From Verrucosispora sp. NA02020 (GTDB lineage: Bacteria; Actinomycetota; Actinomycetes; Mycobacteriales; Micromonosporaceae), in contig NZ_CP054923.1 in NCBI RefSeq assembly GCF_013364215.1, positions 2,046,001-2,110,000 of the forward strand: a stretch of DNA of 64,000 nucleotides. The letters are read 5' to 3'. The translations under genes were made by a program, and so were the position numbers. The notes beneath the pieces were generated by a model. That model was not told the DNA's origin. It worked only from the letters and a program-made list of their open reading frames with translations, and ran no database searches. Shown in pieces: positions 16,257 to 25,244 of this stretch; the first letter of the stretch is position 1; each line of letters begins with the position of its first letter.

Positions 16257-18986
16257 GTGGTAGGCCCTGCGCCTCAGGTCACGATCATCGTCCCGGTCTA
16301 CAACGTCGAGAGCTACCTCCCCGAGACACTCACGTCGATCGCGGCGCAGACTGTGTTCGCTCAGTGTCGCGTGATCCTCGTGGACGACGGCAGCACCGAC
16401 GGATCCGAATTGCTGGCGAAGCAGTTCGCTGCAGAACACGCGAACGCGACCGCTGTCCGGCAGGTCAACAGCGGGCCGGGCGCAGCCCGGAACCTTGCAC
16501 TGGACATGGCGGATACGCCGTACGTCACGTTCGTCGACTCCGACGACATCCTGCCGCCCCGCGCCATCGAGCTGCTGCTCGCCGCGATCCTGAGGCACCG
16601 GGCGAGCATCGCGATCGGCGACATGAACACCTTTCCGAAGCCGACCGCCTTCCTGTGGAAGAAGCCGTTCGGGAAGGGGGACCGACTGTTGGACAGTGTG
16701 GTGGACGCACCCGAGCTGGTCTTCGACGCCGGTCCGTGTCACAAGCTCTATGACCTTGCGCAGATTCGGGAGCATGGCTTCCGCTTCCGCGAGGGTGTGC
16801 ACTTCGAGGACGCCTTCCTGGCCATCCCGATGTTGCTCAAAGCGGAGCGGATCGCCCTGGTGGACGAGGTGGTCTACGAGTACCGCCGCCGCGGCAGCGG
16901 TGACTCCATCATGGACAACCTGTTCATCAGGGCGCAGAACTACTGGGACCACCTTGACCTCTGCGAAACCCTTGCAGAACTGCGCCCCGAACTGGATGTG
17001 TTCCGCCGCGAGGTATTGGAGCGCTTTCTCGTCCGCAGCTACCAGGGCTTCGCCATGCGTGCGCACACCTTGTTCGGTGATGCGGACCTGTGGCGGATCT
17101 TCGAGCGGTGCAGTCGGATCTACCAGGACATCGATCCGTCCTTCATTGCACGCTGGACCGCCGACACCCGGCACCGTGTTCCCTTCCTGGCCTTCAAGTC
17201 GTACGACTTCGACCTCTTCGCGCGGCCGTGGGAGCGGGTGCAGGGAGTGGTGGCCTGTGGGGGTGAACTGTTCCTGGACTACCCGATCGCGCCCGCACTG
17301 CTTCCGTTGACCAAGGTCAGTGCGGTTGCGGTACGGCTGGAGCAGGTCCGGGTCGCCGAGAACGGCACGATGGTCACCCTGTCGGGGCAGGTCCAGGTGA
17401 ACGGCCTGCCCATGCATCGTCCGGTCCGTACCCCGCTGGGGCTGAGGGTGCGGGGCAGTGGGCTGACCGTGCCAGCGCTGCCGCAGCGTCGTCCGGATCT
17501 CAAGTCTGCTGACGACAGCCGCGAGTGGGCCGGCTTCACCGCCGAGATCCCCGCAGCTCAACTCCGTAACGGCAACCACAGCCTGCGTCTGGTCTTCCAG
17601 ACCGAGACCGGACAGGCGTCCAGCCAGGCGGTGATCACGGCGGCCTACCTGCGGGACGCGCCGATGAAGCTGGTGGGAGACACTCGGATCCTGCCGAACT
17701 TCATCGGACGGGACAGCGCGGCCCTTCAGGTTCTCCGTGCCTCGGGCGCAACCGGTCAGCGGCGATGGCAGCGGATGCTGGTTCGTAAGGACCTCCGGCA
17801 TGCCGTCGGGCGGCAGCCGTTCTGGAAGCAGCGTCTGCTGCGTCTGATCACCGAGCCGCTGATGCGTCGTCGTGACATCTGGCTGATCGGTGAGCGCAAG
17901 GACACCGCCCAGGACAATTCCTGGCATCTCTTCCGGCACCTGCGGAAGTCCGAACCCAAGCGGAACGTGTACTACCTTATCGCCAAGGGGAGCCCGGACC
18001 GCGAACGGCTGCGAGGGCTGGGTAACGTCGTCACGTGCGACTCGCTCCGTCACAAGTTCCTGCTCCTGCACGCCAGCAAGCTGATTAATTCGTATGACAT
18101 CGACTCGTACATGCTGCCGTCGAAGTGGGACAGGACGGCATTCCTCAAGCACCTGAACTGGCGGATCGGCGCCGATCGCGTCTTTCTTCAGCACGGCGTC
18201 ACGGACAAGGACGTCAGCGGTGGGTTGCATCGGGCCAAGACCGGGGTGGATCTCTTCGTCGCCGCTGCTGGCCTGGAGGCCGAGTACGTCGCGGAACACT
18301 TCGACTACGGCAGCGCTGCCCAGCGGCTCGGTTTTCCGCGCTTCGACGCCTTGGTGCCCGAGCGGGGTGGTCGGCGTATCCTGCTGATGCCCACCTGGCG
18401 TAGTTACCTGGTCAGCCCCTCCTACAACCCGGGACTGCCACCGCGGCTTCCGTTTGAGTCCTCGCGTTACGCCCTGTTCCTACAGGAGTTGTTCGCCAGT
18501 GAGGAGCTGAAACAGAGCCTCCGCCACCACGGGTACACCCTCGAATTCCTGCCGCACTACGAGATGCGGCAGGTGTCGACGAGTCTGGTGCCCTCGGATC
18601 CGTGCTTCGCGGTTGTCGATCAGACTCGGCGCAGCGTGCAGGACGCACTTCGGCAGTGCGACCTCTTCATCACGGACTATTCATCCACCGCGTTCGACGT
18701 CGCGTACCTCGGCACCCCGATGATCTACGCCCACTTCGACAGTGCGGAGTACTTTTCGATCGGGGGATACCGTCGGGGATACTTCGCCCACCATGAACAC
18801 GGGTTCGGTCCCGTCTGTGAGACGGCTGAGGAGACGGTCCGGGCCATCGTCGGCTATCTGGAGAACGGCTGTCTCCGTGAGGAGGAGTACTCGCGGCGGG
18901 CGGCTGACTTCTTCGCGATTCAGGACCAGCACAACAGCCGACGGGTGAGCGCGGCTATCGCCGCTCTACCCGGCCCACGACGGTGA
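16257..18986 (+). CDS. Bifunctional GT2 glycosyltransferase / CDP-glycerol glycerophosphotransferase
   Basis: A 909-residue fusion. The N-terminal GT-A glycosyltransferase starts QVTIIVPVYN, with VDDGSTDGS (42-50) and the metal site VDSDD (93-97). A middle beta-rich region (about 350-480) follows. The C-terminal part (about 510-900) is a TagB/TagF-type polyol phosphate transferase with QHGVT (His646), LMPTWR and TDYSSTAFDVAYLGTP. It should add sugars and glycerol- or polyol-phosphate units to a surface polymer. GTG at 16257 is preferred because a GGAG lies 6 bases upstream; an in-frame GTG at 16212 adds 15 residues. Codon use is less GC-rich than the neighbours. Confidence 0.9.
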   Translation: MVGPAPQVTIIVPVYNVESYLPETLTSIAAQTVFAQCRVILVDDGSTDGSELLAKQFAAEHANATAVRQVNSGPGAARNLALDMADTPYVTFVDSDDILPPRAIELLLAAILRHRASIAIGDMNTFPKPTAFLWKKPFGKGDRLLDSVVDAPELVFDAGPCHKLYDLAQIREHGFRFREGVHFEDAFLAIPMLLKAERIALVDEVVYEYRRRGSGDSIMDNLFIRAQNYWDHLDLCETLAELRPELDVFRREVLERFLVRSYQGFAMRAHTLFGDADLWRIFERCSRIYQDIDPSFIARWTADTRHRVPFLAFKSYDFDLFARPWERVQGVVACGGELFLDYPIAPALLPLTKVSAVAVRLEQVRVAENGTMVTLSGQVQVNGLPMHRPVRTPLGLRVRGSGLTVPALPQRRPDLKSADDSREWAGFTAEIPAAQLRNGNHSLRLVFQTETGQASSQAVITAAYLRDAPMKLVGDTRILPNFIGRDSAALQVLRASGATGQRRWQRMLVRKDLRHAVGRQPFWKQRLLRLITEPLMRRRDIWLIGERKDTAQDNSWHLFRHLRKSEPKRNVYYLIAKGSPDRERLRGLGNVVTCDSLRHKFLLLHASKLINSYDIDSYMLPSKWDRTAFLKHLNWRIGADRVFLQHGVTDKDVSGGLHRAKTGVDLFVAAAGLEAEYVAEHFDYGSAAQRLGFPRFDALVPERGGRRILLMPTWRSYLVSPSYNPGLPPRLPFESSRYALFLQELFASEELKQSLRHHGYTLEFLPHYEMRQVSTSLVPSDPCFAVVDQTRRSVQDALRQCDLFITDYSSTAFDVAYLGTPMIYAHFDSAEYFSIGGYRRGYFAHHEHGFGPVCETAEETVRAIVGYLENGCLREEEYSRRAADFFAIQDQHNSRRVSAAIAALPGPRR

Positions 18987-19050
18987 TCCGACGACAACGC
19001 CGCGTCAGCCCGGCCAGGCCGGTAGGACAGACCGGTGCCGAAGGAGCAAG

Positions 19051-20817
19051 ATGAGCGACGGGACCCCTTCTCCGCCGGAGACGCCACGGGCGGTGGCCGA
19101 GCCGTCGGGTTTCGTGGAGGTCTATCGGCGGGTGCTGAGCCCGCAGACCCGTCGGGCCATCGCGAAGAAGGTCAGTCCGCGTACCCGGCACCAGCTCAAG
19201 CAGTGGGTGGCCCGCGCCGCGGGGGACAGCCAGACCGCCGGCCGGCGGGGTGAGCGGTTGGCGCGTCGGCAGCCGGAACTGTTGGCCGGGGCGGACCGGG
19301 CGGTGGTCGTCGCCGACCAGGCTCCCCGGATCGCCCAGGTGGCGGCGACCGTCACCCCGGCCCGGGTACGGGCGGAGAACCTGGCGGCGGTGACGACGGC
19401 ACTGGACGAGGCCGGCGTAGCGTACTTCCGGGTCCGTGGTGCCTCCCACCGGTCGTCGGTGGTCGCGGTCGACGCGGCGGATTGGGAGCGGGCGTGCGCC
19501 GCACTGGCCGCCGCCTGCGAGCGGGCACCCGGCTACGTCACGGTGCTCACCGACGGTGCGACGGGGACAACTGCCCCCGGGTTTGAGGCGAAGACCTGGC
19601 GCCGTGTCGCGGGCGCCACGGTGCTGCGGTTGACCTGGTATTGGACCGACCCCCGGCACCGGTTGGTGCTGGGTCAGGCGTACGGGTGCGAGGTGGAGTT
19701 CTGGACCCGCCAGGGGGCGGTGCTCGTCGCCCCGCGTCCGAACCGGGCGACGGCGGAGGTGGCCGCCGAAGAGCCCTCGGTGGAGGTTTCCGAGTCGCTG
19801 TTCACCGGGCTGGAGCCGACCGGCACCACGGCGACGGCCCGGACACGGCCCGCGTTCGCCGGTGCGCGTCCCTTCGACGTCACGTTCCCGGTCGACGTGG
19901 TCTACACCTGGGTCGACGGCACCGATCCGGACTGGCTGCGCCGCCGCGCCGAGGTGACGGGTGTGCCGTACCACAGTGAGGCGGCGAGCGCGGCGCGCTT
20001 CCTCAGCCGGGACGAACTGCGGTACTCACTGCGTTCGCTGCACCTGTACGCGCCCTGGGTGCGCAACGTCTACCTGGTGACCGACGACCAGGTGCCGCAG
20101 TGGTTGGCGCGGTCCGCGCCGGGCATCCGGGTGGTCAGCCACCGGGCGATCTTCTCCGACCTGTCGGTTCTGCCCACCTACAACTCGCACGCCATCGAGA
20201 GCCAACTGCACCACATCGACGGGCTCTCCGAGCACTTCCTCTATTTCAACGACGACGTGTTTCTCGGTACCGAGGTGCTGCCCTCGGACTTCTTCCTGGC
20301 CAACGGCATCTCCCGCTTCTTCCCCTCGCCCGCGCTGGTGCCGCCCGGAGCGGCGACCGTCGAGGACATCCCGTCGTCGGCGGCGGGGAAGAACAACCGC
20401 GCCCTGATGGCCGAACGGTTCGGGACGGTGCTGACGCAGAAGATGAAGCACATGCCGCACGCGCTGCGGCGCAGTGTGCTCTACGAGATCGAGGAGAACT
20501 TCGCCGAACCGCACGGCCGGACCGCCGGCAGCCGTTTCCGGAGCATGACGGACCTGTCGATCGCCTCGTCGTTGCACCACTACTACGCGTTCCACACGGG
20601 ACGGGCAGTGCCGGGGGACCTGCGGTACGCCATCGCCGAACTGTCCCACCCGGACACGCCCGCCCGGCTCGCGCACCTGCTGGCCCGTCGGGACCGGCAC
20701 GTGTTCTGCCTCAACGACGCCTTCTCCACCGAGGAGGACCTGGCCGACCAACTCAAGGTCGTCACCCCGTTCCTGGACACCTACTTCCCGGTGCCCAGCC
20801 CGTGGGAGAACGGCTGA
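19051..20817 (+). CDS. Stealth-family sugar-phosphate transferase (paralogue 2)
   Basis: A 588-residue paralogue of the gene at 14.4 kb with the same order of conserved regions: CR1 VDVVYTWVDGTDPDW (281-295), CR2 (SRDELRYSLRSLHLYAPW, then YFNDDVFLG), CR3 (AAGKNNRALMAERFG, TQKMKHMPHALRRS) and CR4 near FCLNDAF. It starts at an ATG with a strong GAAGGAG ribosome site. Two Stealth genes around a GT2/TagF fusion suggest a repeating unit with two different sugar-phosphate linkages, or two alternative acceptors. Confidence 0.92.
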   Translation: MSDGTPSPPETPRAVAEPSGFVEVYRRVLSPQTRRAIAKKVSPRTRHQLKQWVARAAGDSQTAGRRGERLARRQPELLAGADRAVVVADQAPRIAQVAATVTPARVRAENLAAVTTALDEAGVAYFRVRGASHRSSVVAVDAADWERACAALAAACERAPGYVTVLTDGATGTTAPGFEAKTWRRVAGATVLRLTWYWTDPRHRLVLGQAYGCEVEFWTRQGAVLVAPRPNRATAEVAAEEPSVEVSESLFTGLEPTGTTATARTRPAFAGARPFDVTFPVDVVYTWVDGTDPDWLRRRAEVTGVPYHSEAASAARFLSRDELRYSLRSLHLYAPWVRNVYLVTDDQVPQWLARSAPGIRVVSHRAIFSDLSVLPTYNSHAIESQLHHIDGLSEHFLYFNDDVFLGTEVLPSDFFLANGISRFFPSPALVPPGAATVEDIPSSAAGKNNRALMAERFGTVLTQKMKHMPHALRRSVLYEIEENFAEPHGRTAGSRFRSMTDLSIASSLHHYYAFHTGRAVPGDLRYAIAELSHPDTPARLAHLLARRDRHVFCLNDAFSTEEDLADQLKVVTPFLDTYFPVPSPWENG

Positions 20818-20826
20818 GAGACGACC

Positions 20827-20864
20827 GTGGCCGGCCGCGCCCGTAACGGGCTGCGACCGGCCAC
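20827..20864. terminator. Bidirectional hairpin between Stealth 2 and lipoprotein gene
   Basis: GTGGCCGG...GCCCGT (20827-20844) pairs with ACGGGC...CCGGCCAC (20846-20864), forming a long stem between convergent genes. Confidence 0.65.
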
Positions 20865-20879
20865 CGGTGACGGATCGGA

Positions 20880-21566
20880 TCAGTAGTCCGAGCCGCTGTC
20901 CGACTTGGTCTTCGAGGGCGGGGAGACCGCCTTCGGGGTGCCCTTCGGCAGGCACTCCAGGTTCTTGCTGCCGTCCGGGTTCACCACGAACCAGGTACCG
21001 CCGACGCCCTGGCCCTTCCACTGGCCGGGCTTCTTGTCACCGATGTAGGTGTAGAGCGGCCAGCCGTCGAGCGTGATCTGACGGGTGCCGTCGGGGCGGG
21101 TAATGGTGCCCACCGCGTCGTCCGAGACGCCCTTGAGCTTCGGGTTGCCGTCGGTCAGCGCGGCCGGCCACACCTCGATGCACTGGCCCTCGCAGTTGCT
21201 GGCCGGCGGGTCGTTGGTGTCGTTGTCGAAGCGGTACAGGAGGAATCCGTCCTGGTTGACGACCGCGCTGCCCATCCGGGGGAACTTCTTACCGGTGAGG
21301 CTCTCGGTCAGCTCGACGCCGTCGGGCAGGGGAACGTCGTTCGCGTCCTCGGCGCCGGGTGATGCCGAGGCGCCCGGGGTGGCGCTCGCCTCCGGGTTCG
21401 CGCTGACCTCCGGGTCGGCGGTCACGGTGGGCTCGGCCGCGGCAACGGCGACCGGCTCGACCGCGCCGGCGTTCGTCCCGTCGTAGCCTGCGGGAGCGCA
21501 AGCCGTAAGTACGACCATGGCGCCCACGGCGCTCACAGCGATGACGGTCCGCTTGATCTGTGCCAC
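20880..21566 (-). CDS. Secreted-repeat lipoprotein (COG4315 type)
   Basis: A 228-residue predicted lipoprotein with lipobox VLTAC (Cys23) and a Thr/Ala/Glu/Pro-rich tether. The folded part has two copies of the repeat found in Lipoprotein_15 proteins: GFLLYRFDNDTNDPP...CEGQCIEVWPA and ITLDGWPLYTYIGDKKPG. The role of the family is unknown; some members have been linked to redox or extracellular electron reactions, which is only suggestive. It precedes no obvious partner; the ECF sigma/anti-sigma pair lies 200 bases upstream on the same strand. Confidence 0.88.
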   Translation of the reverse strand: MAQIKRTVIAVSAVGAMVVLTACAPAGYDGTNAGAVEPVAVAAAEPTVTADPEVSANPEASATPGASASPGAEDANDVPLPDGVELTESLTGKKFPRMGSAVVNQDGFLLYRFDNDTNDPPASNCEGQCIEVWPAALTDGNPKLKGVSDDAVGTITRPDGTRQITLDGWPLYTYIGDKKPGQWKGQGVGGTWFVVNPDGSKNLECLPKGTPKAVSPPSKTKSDSGSDY

Positions 21567-21712
21567 GTGCCCTCCTCATGCTTGACAGTCACCGGGATAT
21601 ACGGGGACGACAGTGTCAAGGTTGAATGCGAAACGGTGGCTCATTTCACAGCGGACCGTTGAACCGGACGGCCCGAACCTGCGTATGAGTGCGTATCCGC
21701 AGACCAGCGCCA

Positions 21713-21746
21713 TGAAGGCCCGCCTCCGAACGGAGACGGGCCTTCA
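21713..21746 (-). terminator. Hairpin terminator after the anti-sigma gene
   Basis: TGAAGGCCCGCCTCC (21713-21727) pairs with GGAGACGGGCCTTCA (21732-21746), one mismatch, loop of 4. It lies 16 bases downstream of the minus-strand anti-sigma stop. Confidence 0.75.
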
Positions 21747-21761
21747 CTCACGCGGTGCGGA

Positions 21762-22538
21762 TCAGGGGGCGGGCACGGTCAGCAGCGACCGGGCGGTGCC
21801 CCTGCCGTTCACCTCCTGCACCTCGACGTGCTTGATGTCCTCCATCTGCACCGACGTGGTCGCGGAGAGGGCGGCCCGGGTCGGGTTGCTGTTGGTGCCG
21901 TACCCGGACGTCGGCACCGTCCAGGTGGAGACGACCTCGGTGCTGTTGTCCTTCTTGACCACGACCAGCCGGCAGGTGCGCGGACCGGGCAGCCGGCCCA
22001 GGCTGAAGTCCATCTTGGTGCCGAAGTCCTTGTCGATGAGCCAGAACGTGCCCTCGACGCCGGTGCTCGGGTCGGTGACGTCGACCTGCTCGCCCTCCTG
22101 CTCGTTGCCGCCGACGCCGGGGCCCGGGTTACCGGTGCCGCCGCCCGACGGGTCGAACGGGGCGCTGCTCGGCCCCCCGGCGATGGGCGGCGCGCTGTTG
22201 TCACCGGCCAGGTTGCTGAACACCACGCCGGTCAGGCCGCCGAACACCACCACGGCCGCCGCAGTCGCCAGGATCTGCCGGAACCGGGCCTTGCGCCGGT
22301 GGCTGCGCAACGCCACGAGCGTACGGTCCAGCAGGACCGGATCGGAGTGTGTCTGCTCCAGCGCCGTCACCGACTCCTCGTCGATGTCGGAGAGCAGCCC
22401 GACCACCGGCACCATCGATTCCAGTTCGGCGGCGCAGGCCCAGCAGGTCGCGAGGTGTTCCTCGAACCGCTCCATGTCCTGTTCGTCCAGTACGCCGAGC
22501 GCGTACGCGGCGACGTCCATGTGGTCTACCCGGCTCAT
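21762..22538 (-). CDS. Membrane anti-sigma factor with zinc-binding ZAS domain
   Basis: A 258-residue regulator that probably holds the upstream-encoded ECF sigma factor inactive. The N-terminal ZAS motif is HLATCWACAAE (His28, Cys32, Cys35). A single transmembrane helix lies near residues 90-108. The extracellular part is Gly/Pro-rich and then a C-terminal domain (about 155-258) of the anti-sigma-K type. Its start codon overlaps the sigma gene stop, indicating coupled translation. Confidence 0.9.
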   Translation of the reverse strand: MSRVDHMDVAAYALGVLDEQDMERFEEHLATCWACAAELESMVPVVGLLSDIDEESVTALEQTHSDPVLLDRTLVALRSHRRKARFRQILATAAAVVVFGGLTGVVFSNLAGDNSAPPIAGGPSSAPFDPSGGGTGNPGPGVGGNEQEGEQVDVTDPSTGVEGTFWLIDKDFGTKMDFSLGRLPGPRTCRLVVVKKDNSTEVVSTWTVPTSGYGTNSNPTRAALSATTSVQMEDIKHVEVQEVNGRGTARSLLTVPAP

Positions 22539-23227
22539 TCCGTCACCCCCCGTTCCTGTAGAGCTGTGCGCAGCGCGCGCAGTGCGTAGTAGACCCGCGA
22601 CTTCGCGGTGCCCAACGGCAGCCCGAGTTCCTCGGCCGCCTCCGGCACCGTCCGGCCCCGGAAGTACGTCGCCACCAGGATCTCCCGGTGCGATTGACTC
22701 AACGTCCGCAACGCGTCCGCCACCGTCATCGAGCGCAACACCCGATCGGTGCTGTCCGACTCGGCGAAGGCGGTCAGGTCCCGGTCGTACGTCTCGGCCG
22801 GCCGGGCCTGCTCGCTGCGGTGCTCGTCGATGGCGATCCGGCGGGCCACCGTCACCAGCCAGGGCCGAAGCGATCCCTGTCCCTGCGTGCCCAACCGGTG
22901 CGCGTTGCGCCAGGCCCGCAGCAACGTCTCCTGGACGATGTCCTCCGCCCGCTGCCGATCCCCACCGGTCAGCCGCATCACGAACATCAGCAGCGGGCCG
23001 GCGTGTTCGGCGTAGAGCGTGCGGATCAACTGGTCGGAGTGGGCGGCCTCGGTCGTCGTGGCCTGGTGTCGGCCAGGGGCAGGTCGCGGCGTCACCGGGC
23101 TATTCTGGCGAGACGTCGCGCGGGAGTCGACCCCACGGTCGGACGTGGTCGGCCGCGACTGGGACCGAGCGGACATCCAGTCCACCCGCACCCGGTCGCC
23201 CTGCCAACCGACCGCCAGTGCATGCAT
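22535..23227 (-). CDS. ECF RNA polymerase sigma factor
   Basis: A sigma-70 family ECF factor. Region 2 spans about residues 68-135 (LYAEHAGPLLMFVMRL, DIVQETLLRAWRN) and region 4 about 170-222 (SQSHREILVATYF, VPEAAEELGLPLGTAKSRV). The best ribosome site in the 5' part (GGAGGT, 5 bases away) points to the ATG at 23227, giving 230 residues with a basic, low-complexity N-terminal extension of about 60 residues. Later starts at 23176 (ATG) and 23095 (GTG) would remove most of it but have poorer ribosome sites. Confidence 0.88.
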   Translation of the reverse strand: MHALAVGWQGDRVRVDWMSARSQSRPTTSDRGVDSRATSRQNSPVTPRPAPGRHQATTTEAAHSDQLIRTLYAEHAGPLLMFVMRLTGGDRQRAEDIVQETLLRAWRNAHRLGTQGQGSLRPWLVTVARRIAIDEHRSEQARPAETYDRDLTAFAESDSTDRVLRSMTVADALRTLSQSHREILVATYFRGRTVPEAAEELGLPLGTAKSRVYYALRALRTALQERGVTE

Positions 23228-23311
23228 GCAGACCTCCGGATGTCCATGGACAGAAAGCCGTCCCCCCACGGGCATGGCTGCCGAGTAGTACGGAGGGCCT
23301 CGCCGAACGGA

Positions 23312-24169
23312 TCAACGGCGGACGGAAAAAATCCCCGGTGGGGGTGGTGTGGAGTCGCTGGCGTCGCTGTCGCGTACCGCCGGGACGCCTCCGACGAACC
23401 GGTCCAGGTCCGCGCCGGCAAGCACCCGGCCCGGGAACCAGTCGCCGGCGGCCCGCCGCGTCAGCGCCGCCACCGGCGGATCCTGACGGCCGGCGACCAG
23501 CACCAGGTTGCCGTAGCGCCGCCCGCGCAGCACCCCGGCGTCGGCCACCAGGCAGGCCCGGGGCAGCAGGTCCCGGACGGTCGCGACCTGTCCACGGGCG
23601 TACCGCAGCGGCGGGCCGTCGGCCAGGTTCGCCAGGTACCACCCGCCGGGCCGGAGCACCCGGGCCACCTCGGTGGCGTACTCGACCGAGGTCAGCCGGG
23701 CCGGTGTCCGGGAACCGGCGAAGACGTCCGCGACGATCACGTCGTAACCGGCGTCCCGCCCGGCGGCCAGCACCGCCCGCGCGTCGTCCACCCGGACCTT
23801 CACCCGCGCATCGGGTCGCCAGGGCAGCTCCCGGCGGACCAGCTCGACCAGCGCACCGTCCACCTCGACGACCCGCTGCACCGAGCCGGGGCGGGTGGCG
23901 GCGACGTACCGGGGCAGGGTGAGCGCACCGCCACCCAGGTGCAGCACCCGCAGTGGCGCGCCGGCGGGTGCGACCAGGTCGATCGCGGCGGCCAGGCGGC
24001 GGACGTACTCGAACTCCAGGTGGGTCGGGTCGGTCAGGTCCACATGCGACTGCGGGGCGCCGTCCAGCAGCAGCGTCCACGACCCGGGCCGGTCCGGGTC
24101 GGGCGCCAGCTCGGCCTGCCCGGTGTCGACCTGCGCGGTGATCCGGTCGGCGTCGCGCCGCCGACCCAT
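23312..24169 (-). CDS. Spermidine synthase-like SAM-dependent methyltransferase
   Basis: A 285-residue Rossmann protein of the spermidine synthase/methyltransferase superfamily: VLHLGGGALTLPRY is the cofactor loop, VEVDGALVELVR the acidic strand and YDVIVADVFAG the active-site region. A true aminopropyltransferase would usually have a longer N-terminal beta domain, so it is probably a class I methyltransferase of unknown substrate. It shares 1 base with the nurA-like gene upstream, so it is the last gene of the herA-sbcD-sbcC-nurA run. Any role in DNA repair is unproven. Confidence 0.82.
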   Translation of the reverse strand: MGRRRDADRITAQVDTGQAELAPDPDRPGSWTLLLDGAPQSHVDLTDPTHLEFEYVRRLAAAIDLVAPAGAPLRVLHLGGGALTLPRYVAATRPGSVQRVVEVDGALVELVRRELPWRPDARVKVRVDDARAVLAAGRDAGYDVIVADVFAGSRTPARLTSVEYATEVARVLRPGGWYLANLADGPPLRYARGQVATVRDLLPRACLVADAGVLRGRRYGNLVLVAGRQDPPVAALTRRAAGDWFPGRVLAGADLDRFVGGVPAVRDSDASDSTPPPPGIFSVRR

Positions 24170-25125
24170 CAGCGACCCCTCCGGGCGGCGGCGGTCAACG
24201 CGCGGTGCAACAGCCGGGAGTCGCCCAACCGGGAGCGCAGCAGCCGTTCCAGCCCGGCGATCGGCACCAGGTTCTGCGGGGCGCGGGGGTCCTTGTAGGG
24301 AGTGGAGGCGAACCGGGGCAGGGTGACCAGCGACAGGTCGGCCAGCCGCACCACCTCGGCGATCTCCAGGTCTGCCGAGCACTCCAGCCGGACGATCCCG
24401 GCCCAGGGCGCACCGGCGGCCACCGGTAGCCGGACGTACCACGACCAGCCGCCCCACGCGGTGCCCAGACGGAACACCGGGGAGCGGTGCCCGGCGGCGA
24501 GCCCGGTGACCACCGCGGTGAGCCGGGCGTCGAGATACTGGCTGTGCTGGGTCTTGATGTAACCGAGGGTGCGCGGCAACTGCCGCCGGTTGCGCAGCGG
24601 TCCGTCCACCACCAGCAGGTCGTCGTCGGTACGCGCGGCGGACGAGACCTCCACCTCCAGCGCGGTCAGCGGCCCCTGCACGGCGGCCGGCAGCTTGGCC
24701 AGCTCCCCGGTGCCGCTGACCCGGTGCACCGGATAGCGGACGGTGCCGGCGACCACGTCGGCGGCAGACGGGCTGGCCGTGAAGAGTCCCCGGCCCACCT
24801 TGGCGCCGGCCAGCTGGGCCGCGCCCCGCTCCAGGTCGCACCGGACCACCCCGGCGGCGTACGACGCGGCCAGGCCCGGGAACGAGGTGCCGTCCTCCTC
24901 CGCCGTCCAGACGCTGGCGTCGATCCGGCGTACGCCGTCGACCAGCAGCACCACGTCCGGGGCGCGCACCCCGGGCCGGGGGCCGATCGCCCGCCAGTCC
25001 ACCACCGGCAGTTCGTGGTCCGCCTCCACCTGGGCGCTGCTCGGCGCGGCCGGTCCGGCCGACGCCTCGAACGAGGCCCCGTAGGCCGGATCCCACGCGT
25101 CGACGAAGAACCGTCCCGCGCTCAC
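24169..25125 (-). CDS. nurA: NurA-like nuclease
   Basis: A 318-residue protein with the motif pattern of NurA, the 5' to 3' exonuclease and endonuclease partner of HerA: LLVDGVRR (Asp63), an acidic LEVEV strand (157/159), LLVVDGPL (Asp174) and GYIKTQHSQYL (Lys191). These match the motif I, II, III and conserved lysine positions of the RNase H-like fold. Its place next to sbcC, sbcD and herA on one strand strongly supports the call. GTG start with AAAGG upstream. Sequence identity to archaeal NurA is expected to be low; profile search would settle it. Confidence 0.75.
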   Translation of the reverse strand: MSAGRFFVDAWDPAYGASFEASAGPAAPSSAQVEADHELPVVDWRAIGPRPGVRAPDVVLLVDGVRRIDASVWTAEEDGTSFPGLAASYAAGVVRCDLERGAAQLAGAKVGRGLFTASPSAADVVAGTVRYPVHRVSGTGELAKLPAAVQGPLTALEVEVSSAARTDDDLLVVDGPLRNRRQLPRTLGYIKTQHSQYLDARLTAVVTGLAAGHRSPVFRLGTAWGGWSWYVRLPVAAGAPWAGIVRLECSADLEIAEVVRLADLSLVTLPRFASTPYKDPRAPQNLVPIAGLERLLRSRLGDSRLLHRALTAAARRGR

Positions 25126-25137
25126 GGGACGAACCTT

Positions 25138-25244
25138 TCGTTCGCGACTGCGGGGCTCCGCTGCGCTGCACTCCTCGCGCTCACGGGGTCACGCCTCTCG
25201 TTCGCGACTGCGGGGCTCCGCTGCGCTGCACTCCTCGCGCTCAC
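25138..25244. repeat. 60-bp tandem direct duplication between sbcC and nurA
   Basis: The stretch TTCGCGACTGCGGGGCTCCG... is repeated at exactly 60 bases (25141-25184 and 25201-25244; 44 identical bases, extending a few upstream). A third partial unit (CGCTCACGGG...) spans the nurA start. The sbcC stop lies in the second copy. On the minus strand each unit contains GTGAGC and GAGGAG, so it can offer start codons or ribosome sites. Confidence 0.85.
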
